Source: an uncultured Flavobacteriaceae bacterium
Lineage (GTDB): Bacteria > Bacteroidota > Bacteroidia > Flavobacteriales > Flavobacteriaceae
Direction: 5' to 3'
Assembly (NCBI GenBank): GCA_947494695.1
Contig: CANLWB010000010.1
Span: 62,001-126,000 of the forward strand
DNA: 64,000 bases
Shown: positions 56,520 through 64,000 of the stretch, in pieces
Numbering within the stretch: position 1 is the stretch's first letter
Layout: each line of letters begins with the position of its first letter
The notes under the pieces: generated by a model
What the model was told of the DNA's origin: nothing
Seen by the model: only the letters and a program-made list of their open reading frames with translations
The model's database searches: none
Translations under genes and position numbers: made by a program

Positions 56520-58346
56520 ATGTTAGAACTTGCTGGTATAATTATTTTGGGAATTTTAGCGCAATGGGTGGCCTGGAAATTTAAGATTCCGGCGATTTTA
56601 CCTTTAATTTTAATCGGACTCCTAGTTGGGCCGATTGCTGCCGAATTTTTAAGTGATGATGGCAGTAAGTGGATAGAACCTATCTGGAATGGAACGAAAG
56701 GCTTGTTTCCAGGAGAGGGATTGTATTATTTTGTGTCTCTGGCCATAAGTATTATTCTTTTTGAAGGTGGATTAACCCTGAAACGTTCTGAAATAAAAAA
56801 CGTGGGACCCGTGATCTCTAAGCTAATTACACTGGGGTCTGCGGTAACGTTTATAGGTGGTGGTATATTGGCACACTTGATTTTTGACCTGGCCTGGGAT
56901 TTGTCATTTCTGTTCTCTGGGCTTATCATTGTTACCGGACCAACAGTAATTACGCCTATTTTAAGAAACATTCCACTTAAAAAAGATATTTCTGCCGTTT
57001 TAAAGTGGGAGGGCATTTTAATAGATCCTATTGGAGCGCTTGTTGCTGTATTGGTATTCGAATTTATAAGTGTTGAAGGTGATAGTGGGTTTACAAAGAC
57101 TGCTCTTATTGAGTTTGGAAAAATTCTGCTTTTTGGAACAACCTTTGGTTTTACCTTTGCCCATGCACTGGCATTTGCCATTAATAAGAAATTGATTCCA
57201 CATTATTTACTTAACGTGGTGTCGCTTTCTACGGTGCTACTGGTTTTTGTTGAGTCCGAAATTTTTGCCCACGAGTCCGGTCTGCTCGCTGTAGTGGTTA
57301 TGGGAATGGTTTTAGGAAATAGTAAACTGGAAAATATTAAGGAACTACTTTATTTTAAGGAATCTTTAAGTGTTTTACTCATTTCGATTCTTTTCATTTT
57401 GCTTGCGGCGAATATAAATATTGAAGATTTAATATTACTTTACAATTGGAAAACGGCTTTACTTTTTGCTGCCGTTGTCTTCGTTCTTAGGCCGTTGGCA
57501 GTGCTGTTAAGTACAACGCAATCTAAATTAAGAACAAACGAGAAAATGTTCATAAGTTGGGTAGGTCCGAGAGGTATTGTGGCAGCAGGGATTGCATCTC
57601 TCTTTGGTAGTAAACTTGTAAAGCAGGGAGTTGAAGGCGCCGAATATATTACACCATTGGTATTTATGATTGTTCTTGGAACCGTGTTATTAAATGCTAC
57701 CACAGCCAGGCTTTTTGCTAAAGTAACCGGAGTATTTTTGAAAAAATCAGAAGGTATTTTAATTCTTGGCGCTTCCCAGGTGTCCAGATTAATTGGTAAG
57801 TATTTGGTAGACAATCAGCGTCATGTTGTTTTAATTGATAGTAACCAGACCAATATTCAAATGGCACAAGAATTGGGGCTTGAGGCTATAAATACAGATA
57901 TTTATTCTGTGAATTTAGAGGATAATATAGAGTTGAATGACGTTGGGTTCTTAATGGCTCTAACCGGAAGTGCCGACATAAACAATTATGCTATTGATAA
58001 ATTCTCCAATCAATTTGGTGAAAATGGCTCTTTTAGACTTATTACACCGGAAGAAATGAATGGCTCTATCAATAATACTCCCAAAGAGGGCTTATTTTCA
58101 GATACAGACGACTTTATTAGCCTTACGGAAGTGGCACGTAAGTATCCGGAGATTCAGGAAATAAAAATTAAAAGTAGAGAGCATTACGAAGAGCTCATCG
58201 AAGTTACCAATAAGGATTCTGAGGTTGTCCCCTTACTGGTTAAAGATCGAAGTGGCATCCTGGAAATTATATCATCTCACAATAAAGCGATAGATAAGGT
58301 TGAAAAAGGATATAAACTCGTATACCTAGGTAGGCCTTTAGGGTAG
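56520..58346 (+). CDS. Monovalent cation:proton antiporter with RCK/TrkA-N-like domain
   Basis: A 608-residue inner-membrane antiporter of the CPA1 family (NhaP-like). About 12 membrane helices (1-400) include the conserved SGLIIVTGPTVITPIL and the ion-binding region LKWEGILIDPIGALVAVLVF with its Asp. The helix SWVGPRGIVAAGIASLF is also typical. A Rossmann regulatory domain follows at about 417-520 (ILILGASQVSRLIGKYL, INTDIYSVN), and the C-terminus (about 550-608) is RCK-C-like. It diverges from the stress protein gene. It should exchange Na+ or K+ for H+; the ion cannot be decided by eye. Confidence 0.92.
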   Translation: MLELAGIIILGILAQWVAWKFKIPAILPLILIGLLVGPIAAEFLSDDGSKWIEPIWNGTKGLFPGEGLYYFVSLAISIILFEGGLTLKRSEIKNVGPVISKLITLGSAVTFIGGGILAHLIFDLAWDLSFLFSGLIIVTGPTVITPILRNIPLKKDISAVLKWEGILIDPIGALVAVLVFEFISVEGDSGFTKTALIEFGKILLFGTTFGFTFAHALAFAINKKLIPHYLLNVVSLSTVLLVFVESEIFAHESGLLAVVVMGMVLGNSKLENIKELLYFKESLSVLLISILFILLAANINIEDLILLYNWKTALLFAAVVFVLRPLAVLLSTTQSKLRTNEKMFISWVGPRGIVAAGIASLFGSKLVKQGVEGAEYITPLVFMIVLGTVLLNATTARLFAKVTGVFLKKSEGILILGASQVSRLIGKYLVDNQRHVVLIDSNQTNIQMAQELGLEAINTDIYSVNLEDNIELNDVGFLMALTGSADINNYAIDKFSNQFGENGSFRLITPEEMNGSINNTPKEGLFSDTDDFISLTEVARKYPEIQEIKIKSREHYEELIEVTNKDSEVVPLLVKDRSGILEIISSHNKAIDKVEKGYKLVYLGRPLG

Positions 58347-58523
58347 TTTGTAATGTAAAAAAGCTAATCTAATAGCGAAGTCAAAGACAAATTACCTCAA
58401 TAATCAGCTCATTGAGAATTTAAATTAACATAGAAACCCACGTTAAATTATTTATAAAACAGATTCCAACGACACACGCTTTTGCTACGCTTAGCTTCGA
58501 TTGATAAGTAAACTCAGGATATC

Positions 58524-60926
58524 TTATGCCATAATATGCAACTCTGTAAACTCCTTGTTAATAACTAATGTATTATCACCATTAAGCTTAATATCCTTAA
58601 ATAGAATTTCTTCGTTATCCACCTGAACCTTCAATATTTTAAACGGTAGACCGTGTAATCTTAGTTTAAAGGTTTTGTATGGAGTAACATACTTACCCGA
58701 TTTATGTTGTTGAATAATTAAATCGTTTTCCTTACCATGTAATCTGAAGTTTCTTAGGCTATAACGCCCTTTTAGGTAATCGAAGCCATCATGAGCATCT
58801 TCATAGACAATAGAATCTTCTTTGCCAATTTTGTAATACACATCGAGTAATAACTCGTCGATAACCTTTTCACCTACGTACTGCTGGATGGGATACTTAG
58901 GGATAATCGCGCCTTCTTTTACAAATATTGGCATACTGTCCAGATCGGCATCTACCCATATTTCCTGTCCCCCATTTACTACCTCGTCAGACCAGAAATT
59001 ATACCAGTTGCCTCTTGGTATATACATACGTCTTCCTTTTTGGTTAGGACCAGTTACAGGGCAAACCACTATTTTTTCACCAAAAACAAACTCATCGTTT
59101 CTGTAGTGCGTTTGTGAGTCTTCTTGATCGTAGAGTACCAGTGATTTTAGAATAGGGATCCCCTCTTCGGCGTACCTCCAAAAGGCCGTATACAAATAGG
59201 GTAAGAGCTGATACCTTAATTCAATAAATTTTCGAACCACATCGGTTATTGTGTCTCCAAAAGCCCAAGGTTCCTGATCTCCGTGATCTCCCGAGGAATG
59301 AGTTCTACAGAAGGGATGGAAAATACCTAGCTGAATCCAACGAGCATATAATTCGCCATTAGGTTGTTCGGCAAATCCACCAATATCGGACCCTACAAAT
59401 GAGAACCCCGACATGCACATACGTTGCGCCTGAAGGTTTGCAATATTAAGGTGATCCCAGGTAGCAACATTATCACCAGTCCAACTGGAAGTATAACGTT
59501 GTGTCCCAGAATAAGCTGCTCGGGTTATTACGAATGGTCGTTTTGGGTATGCGAATTTTTTAAGTCCCTGATAGGTTGCTCTAGCCATCTGCATGCCATA
59601 AATATTATGTGCTTTTTGGTGGCTACAGGGGTTGCCGTCGTAGTCATGACGCACATCTGGAGGAAATGTCTTTCCAGGAACATCCATAACGGCTGGTTCA
59701 TTCATATCGTTCCAAACACCTTTTACACCAATATCTTCTATAAGTTCTTTAAACAATCCGGCCCACCAGTCCCGTACCTCTGGTTTTGTAAAATCGGGGA
59801 AGTAACATTCTCCCGGCCATACTTTACCTTTCATATAAGGGCCGTCGGCACGTTTACAGAAATAGTCATTTTCAAGGCCTTCCTTAAAAACGGAGTAATC
59901 CATATCTATTTTAATACCCGGATCTATAATTACAATGGTTTTAAAACCGTCGTCTGCCAATTCCTTTACCATGCGTTTAGGGTCTGGGAAATAGTCTTTA
60001 CTCCAGGTAAAACACCTAAAACCCTCCATGTAATCAATATCTAAATAGATGGCGTCACATGGAATTTTCAGTTCTCTAAACTTCGAGGTAATTTCTTTTA
60101 CGTTAGATTCTGGATAATAGCTCCATTTACATTGGTGGTATCCCAGGGCCCAAAGTGCCGGCAACTCATGAGGTTTTCCAGTTAGGTCTGTGTAATTAGC
60201 AACGACTTCAGACATTTCTGGACCATAAATGAAATAATAATTCATTTCCCCTCCCTGAGCCCAAAAACTCGTGATGTTTCGACGTTCATTAGAGAAATCA
60301 AAAAACGAACGGAAAGTATTATCGAAAAATATACCATAAGACTTCTTGTCGTGTAGTGCAGTATAAAAAGGAATGGCCTTATAAATAGGGTCGGTACCTC
60401 TGCCATAGGCATAAGAATCTGTAACCCAATTTTCGAAACGTTTTCCTTTTAGGTTATTATCCACAGGTTTATCTCCCAAGCCGTAATAACTCTCTCCTGG
60501 CTGAGATACTTTAGACATTTTTACAATGTCACCACCATGCTGATAACTTTCTTCCCAATGGAACCCAAGTTCGTCCTGACAAACTAAAGTATTATCCTTC
60601 ACATCGAAAATAGAGGTACGTAAATCTAATTTCGATATATAACAAACGAGCTTGGCTGTGGTTATAATATAGCTATCATGATTTTCTGTAACTTCAAGAT
60701 GATTATAACCACTTGTTGCGTATTTGGTTATAGCATAAGAGAAGTCGTTTTCAAAAATACCTGTTGTTGTATATCTAAACCTAAGAATACTGTCTCGACG
60801 TACAGTCACCTCCAGTATAACACCATTTTCTGTAGTAAAAGAAAGTACGTTTAGGTTTTTTTCGTATGAGATTATTTTTGAAGGGAATAGGTTCCCCTTA
60901 TGCTCTAACTCGGTATTTAAAATCAT
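58524..60926 (-). CDS. Glycoside hydrolase family 31 alpha-glucosidase
   Basis: An 800-residue GH31 enzyme that should release glucose from the non-reducing end of alpha-glucans. The nucleophile is Asp407 in GVWNDMNEPAV, and the general acid is the Asp in SWTGDNVATWDHL. Substrate-binding motifs include LDIDYMEGFRCFTW and GFSFVGSDIGGFAEQP. The N-terminal galactose-mutarotase-like domain (about 1-220) and the C-terminal beta-sandwich are present. There is no signal peptide, so it is cytosolic. It lies downstream of glgC-glgB on the same strand with a 139-bp gap that holds a small hairpin (60969-60985), so it is probably part of the same glycogen or maltodextrin unit. Confidence 0.94.
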   Translation of the reverse strand: MILNTELEHKGNLFPSKIISYEKNLNVLSFTTENGVILEVTVRRDSILRFRYTTTGIFENDFSYAITKYATSGYNHLEVTENHDSYIITTAKLVCYISKLDLRTSIFDVKDNTLVCQDELGFHWEESYQHGGDIVKMSKVSQPGESYYGLGDKPVDNNLKGKRFENWVTDSYAYGRGTDPIYKAIPFYTALHDKKSYGIFFDNTFRSFFDFSNERRNITSFWAQGGEMNYYFIYGPEMSEVVANYTDLTGKPHELPALWALGYHQCKWSYYPESNVKEITSKFRELKIPCDAIYLDIDYMEGFRCFTWSKDYFPDPKRMVKELADDGFKTIVIIDPGIKIDMDYSVFKEGLENDYFCKRADGPYMKGKVWPGECYFPDFTKPEVRDWWAGLFKELIEDIGVKGVWNDMNEPAVMDVPGKTFPPDVRHDYDGNPCSHQKAHNIYGMQMARATYQGLKKFAYPKRPFVITRAAYSGTQRYTSSWTGDNVATWDHLNIANLQAQRMCMSGFSFVGSDIGGFAEQPNGELYARWIQLGIFHPFCRTHSSGDHGDQEPWAFGDTITDVVRKFIELRYQLLPYLYTAFWRYAEEGIPILKSLVLYDQEDSQTHYRNDEFVFGEKIVVCPVTGPNQKGRRMYIPRGNWYNFWSDEVVNGGQEIWVDADLDSMPIFVKEGAIIPKYPIQQYVGEKVIDELLLDVYYKIGKEDSIVYEDAHDGFDYLKGRYSLRNFRLHGKENDLIIQQHKSGKYVTPYKTFKLRLHGLPFKILKVQVDNEEILFKDIKLNGDNTLVINKEFTELHIMA

Positions 60927-61065
60927 AATGTACTAGCAATTTATTTAGTGCCCAAGTTACTAAATTTAGGAGGCATTAAGCCCCCGTTTTTATTAAAAAT
61001 ACATTAAGATAATTTGATTAAACATAAATATTCGATATGAAAATTAAAGAAACCTTAATCGGGTT

Positions 61066-62973
61066 TTATTTAAACTGAAAAACCGTCATTCCCAGAGGTG
61101 GAAGCGCTATTTCTACCGAATAATCTTTACCGTTCCATGGTTTTTTCTTAGCAGTTATCTGCCTTTTATTTATTATACCACTTCCTCCAAATTCCTTGGC
61201 GTCACTATTAAATATTTCTTTAATCTTTGTTTTTGTTGAAACACCAACCATATATTTTTCCCATGTGCTTGGCGTGAAATTACAAACTACCAAAACATTG
61301 TTTTTGGAATCGTATCCTTTTCTTATAAAAGATATTACACTATTGTTATGATCTTCGTAACTTATCCATTCGAAACCTTCGCCGCTAAACCCTTTTTCGT
61401 ATAAGGCAGGCGAACCTTTATAGAGTTTATTAAGTGCTCTGTAATAATTTTGAAGATTCTTATGGGGTTCGAATTCCAATAGATTCCAATCTAGACTCTC
61501 CTCGAAGTTCCATTCCTCATACTGACCAAATTCACCTCCCATAAATAATAGTTTGGTTCCCGGATGGGTAAACATATAGCCATATAATAAGCGAAGATTA
61601 GCAAAACGTTGCCATTCATCGCCTGGCATTCTCCCTAGAATGGATTTTTTTCCATAAACCACCTCATCATGAGATAGCGGTAACATGAAATTTTCGGTGA
61701 AGGCATAGGCGAGACTAAAAGTGATAACGTTCTGGTGATATTTTCTATGAATAGGATCCTTTGCGAAATACTCCAGGGTATCATGCATCCATCCCATCAT
61801 CCATTTCATTCCAAAGCCTAAACCTCCCGAAAAAACGGGCTTGGAAACCATAGGGAAAGCTGTAGATTCTTCGGCAATGGTTTGTACATCGGGAAATGAT
61901 CTGTAGACCTCTTCATTAAGCTCTTTTAAGAAACTAATAGCAGCTAGGTTCTCACGGCCGCCATAAATATTAGGCTCCCATTCGCCATCCTCGCGCGAGT
62001 AATCTAAAAATAGCATAGATGCCACGGCATCTACCCGCAATCCATCGGCATGGAACTGCTCCAGCCAAAAGATAGCATTACTTATAAGGAAAGACTTAAC
62101 CTCACTGCGTTCGTAATTAAAAATTAAACTTTTCCAGTCTTGATGATATCCCTTTCTTTTATCGGGATGCTCGTATAAATTTGAGCCGTCAAAAAAGCCA
62201 AGGCCATGAGCGTCATCGGGGAAGTGTGACGGCACCCAATCCAGGATAACACCTATATTACTTTGGTGTAACTTATCAACCAAATATTTAAATTCTTCGG
62301 GATACCCGAAACGAGATGTTGGTGCAAAGTAACCCGTTAATTGATATCCCCAGGAGGGATCGTAAGGATACTCCATGATAGGCATGAATTCTACATGTGT
62401 GAAATTCATGTCTTTTACGTAATTAACAAGCTCATTTGCTAATTCGAAATAGGATAAAAACCGATGTTCTTCAACGTGTCTTTTCCAGGACCCTAAGTGT
62501 ACCTCATAAACAGAAAATGGTGCGTCTATGGCATTGTGCTTTTTACGTTTTTCCATCCATTTGGCATCCTTCCAAGAGTAATTGTCATCCCAAATTATGG
62601 ATGCTGTAGCGGGTGGGTGTTCAGAACGTCGGCCATAAGGATCGGCTTTTTCAGCGGACACATTATCGTGATAACTTTCAATGTGGTATTTATAGATGTT
62701 TCCTTTTCCAATAAGAGGAATAAAGCCCTCCCAAATACCACTAGAGTCCCAACGCACATGAAGTTTATGTTCACCAGCCGTCCAATAATTAAAATCGCCA
62801 ATTACAGAAACCGATTTAGCACTGGGAGCCCAAACTGCAAAATACGTCCCTTCTACACCGTCAATAATGGTTAAGTGAGATCCAAATTTCTCGTAAAGAC
62901 GATAATGTTTTCCTGTTTTAAAAAGACTAATATCAAAATCTGTAAATAAACTATAAGGTTTTACTTTTGCCAT
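61066..62973 (-). CDS. glgB: 1,4-alpha-glucan branching enzyme
   Basis: Forms alpha-1,6 branches in glycogen. It has 635 residues. The N-terminal CBM48 (about 37-130) shows YFAVWAPSAKSVSVIGDFN. The GH13 barrel follows, with the nucleophile Asp315 in DGLRVDAVASM, the acid/base Glu near 368 in TIAEEST, and the third acid in LSHDEVVYGK. The C-terminal beta domain ends PPLGMTVFQFK. It is shorter than the E. coli enzyme because it lacks the extra N1 domain, as in many Bacteroidota. The gene begins 3 bp after the glgC stop, so the two are one operon. Confidence 0.97.
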   Translation of the reverse strand: MAKVKPYSLFTDFDISLFKTGKHYRLYEKFGSHLTIIDGVEGTYFAVWAPSAKSVSVIGDFNYWTAGEHKLHVRWDSSGIWEGFIPLIGKGNIYKYHIESYHDNVSAEKADPYGRRSEHPPATASIIWDDNYSWKDAKWMEKRKKHNAIDAPFSVYEVHLGSWKRHVEEHRFLSYFELANELVNYVKDMNFTHVEFMPIMEYPYDPSWGYQLTGYFAPTSRFGYPEEFKYLVDKLHQSNIGVILDWVPSHFPDDAHGLGFFDGSNLYEHPDKRKGYHQDWKSLIFNYERSEVKSFLISNAIFWLEQFHADGLRVDAVASMLFLDYSREDGEWEPNIYGGRENLAAISFLKELNEEVYRSFPDVQTIAEESTAFPMVSKPVFSGGLGFGMKWMMGWMHDTLEYFAKDPIHRKYHQNVITFSLAYAFTENFMLPLSHDEVVYGKKSILGRMPGDEWQRFANLRLLYGYMFTHPGTKLLFMGGEFGQYEEWNFEESLDWNLLEFEPHKNLQNYYRALNKLYKGSPALYEKGFSGEGFEWISYEDHNNSVISFIRKGYDSKNNVLVVCNFTPSTWEKYMVGVSTKTKIKEIFNSDAKEFGGSGIINKRQITAKKKPWNGKDYSVEIALPPLGMTVFQFK

Positions 62974-62976
62974 ATA

Positions 62977-64000
62977 TTATAATATAAAACCATTAGGAAT
63001 AACTGCGCCTTTTTTAATGACCACTATACCATCTTTAATGGCGTAAGAGTCTGTTTCGTCAGGAGTCAAGTGTGTCCCTCCATTAATTCTAACGTCATCA
63101 CCTATGCTACAATTTTTGTCCAAAATAGCATTTTTTATAAAGCAACGCGCGCCTATTCCTATCGTATTTATTTGAGGGTTTTCAATATCTTTTAGCGTTT
63201 GGTAATGGTCGTTACCCATCATATAGGTATTAATTATTGTGGATTGATCTCCAATCCTGGAACGAATCCCTATTACCGATTTTTCAATTTTTGCAGCACT
63301 AATAATACAGCCTTCTGCGATGACAGTTTTATTGAGTGTCGTTCCCGAAATCTTTGTAGCAGGAAGCATTCGAGCTCTGCTATAAATACGTTTGGACTTA
63401 TCGTATAAATCGAAATCCGGAATACTTTTCGTGAGACCAATATTAGCGTCGAAGAACGAATCTATATTCCCTATATCGGTCCAATAGCCTTCGTATTGAT
63501 AGCTTAGTGTTTTGTGCTTGCCAACACTTTGTGGAATGATTTCCTTACCAAAATCAATGGTGTTGGGGTCGCTCATTAATTCAATTAATAAGTCCCGATT
63601 AAAAATATAAATTCCCATGGAAGCTAGATAATTTCTCCCCTCCTTTTTCATGTCCTTGCTTACCTCTGACTTCCAGTCTGGTAATAAACTGGCATCGGGT
63701 TTTTCAATAAAGGAGGTAATCACATCTTTATCGTTGGCTTTTAGAATACCAAACGACGTGGCGTCTTTTGCATTTACGGGAATGGTGGCAATAGATATTT
63801 TGGCCTTGCTTTTTATATGGCCTTCAATCATTAATTCGTAGTCCATTTGGTATAATTGATCACCAGAAAGTATTAATACATAATCAAAACTATGCCTCAC
63901 AACATGATGCATACTTTGTCGAACAGCATCTGCAGTGCCTTGAAACCAGGTTTTGTTATCGGGTGTTTGTTCTGCTGCCAAAACATCTACAAAGGCAGAG
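62977..64000 (-). CDS. glgC: Glucose-1-phosphate adenylyltransferase, 5' end cut by right edge
   Basis: Makes ADP-glucose, the glycogen precursor. The frame stays open to base 64000, so the N-terminal GxG nucleotide loop is outside the window and about 340 of some 420 residues are seen. Visible landmarks are AEQTPDNKTWFQGTADAVRQ, SGDQLYQMDY with the catalytic Asp region, GYWTDIGNIDSFFDANIGL, and a left-handed beta-helix at the C-terminus (IGIGARCFIKNAILDKNCSI) that binds the allosteric effector. It is followed by glgB after 3 bp. Confidence 0.95.
   Translation of the reverse strand, partial: SAFVDVLAAEQTPDNKTWFQGTADAVRQSMHHVVRHSFDYVLILSGDQLYQMDYELMIEGHIKSKAKISIATIPVNAKDATSFGILKANDKDVITSFIEKPDASLLPDWKSEVSKDMKKEGRNYLASMGIYIFNRDLLIELMSDPNTIDFGKEIIPQSVGKHKTLSYQYEGYWTDIGNIDSFFDANIGLTKSIPDFDLYDKSKRIYSRARMLPATKISGTTLNKTVIAEGCIISAAKIEKSVIGIRSRIGDQSTIINTYMMGNDHYQTLKDIENPQINTIGIGARCFIKNAILDKNCSIGDDVRINGGTHLTPDETDSYAIKDGIVVIKKGAVIPNGFIL

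Noticed and set aside
59424-60044. 206-residue open frame on the plus strand
   Set aside because: It lies wholly antisense to the GH31 gene, whose catalytic motifs are intact; the translation has no family features and an odd Cys/Ile-rich composition.

Overview
The window looks like chromosomal DNA from a marine-type member of the Flavobacteriaceae (Bacteroidota). The evidence is an AT-rich base composition, SusC/SusD pairs, a type IX secretion component (SprE-like), a protein with a type IX C-terminal sorting domain, an ATP synthase operon without the beta and epsilon genes, and promoters of the Bacteroidota type (TTG, about 18 nt, TAnnTTTG). No species can be named from the sequence alone.

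Layout. 1-4.8 kb: end of a surface-polysaccharide cluster (polyprenyl-phosphate sugar transferase cut by the window edge, GT4 glycosyltransferase, UDP-GlcNAc 2-epimerase, CapK-like adenylate-forming enzyme). 5-10.1 kb: housekeeping genes (purD, two small-family membrane proteins, upp, a DUF4254 protein, a GT9 glycosyltransferase). 10.1-32.9 kb: about 23 kb, all on the minus strand, holding two parallel outer-membrane uptake loci. Each has SusC, SusD and a large FG-GAP/ASPIC-UnbV propeller lipoprotein. Two regulators lie between or within them: a one-protein hybrid two-component system and a TPR-membrane-HTH regulator. Neither locus encodes a recognisable glycoside hydrolase, lyase, sulfatase or peptidase, which is the most unusual aspect of the window.

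33.3-37.1 kb: a PaaE-type ferredoxin reductase, a DUF2059 protein and a DUF5687/ATPase ABC exporter pair. 37.5-46.3 kb: sprE, a bactofilin, and the ATP synthase genes atpZ-DUF6168-atpB-E-F-H-A-G, closed by a strong terminator. 46.3-53.3 kb is the accessory part: a GC-rich palindromic intergenic element, an unknown exported probable barrel protein, an alpha/beta hydrolase-ECF sigma-membrane protein operon, and a secreted leucine-rich-repeat protein made of twenty 22-residue units. A striking set of direct repeats sits upstream of the last gene. 53.4-58.3 kb: SulP anion transporter, double universal stress protein and a cation/proton antiporter. 58.5-64 kb: alpha-glucan metabolism (GH31 alpha-glucosidase, branching enzyme glgB, and glgC cut by the right edge).

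How the genes work together (inference): SusC/SusD and the propeller lipoproteins would bind and import an unidentified substrate. The hybrid sensor would read a breakdown product in the periplasm and activate at least its own operon. Imported glucose could be stored by GlgC/GlgB. SprE supports the export of proteins such as the LRR protein. No tRNA, rRNA, CRISPR array, intact insertion sequence or phage gene was seen.
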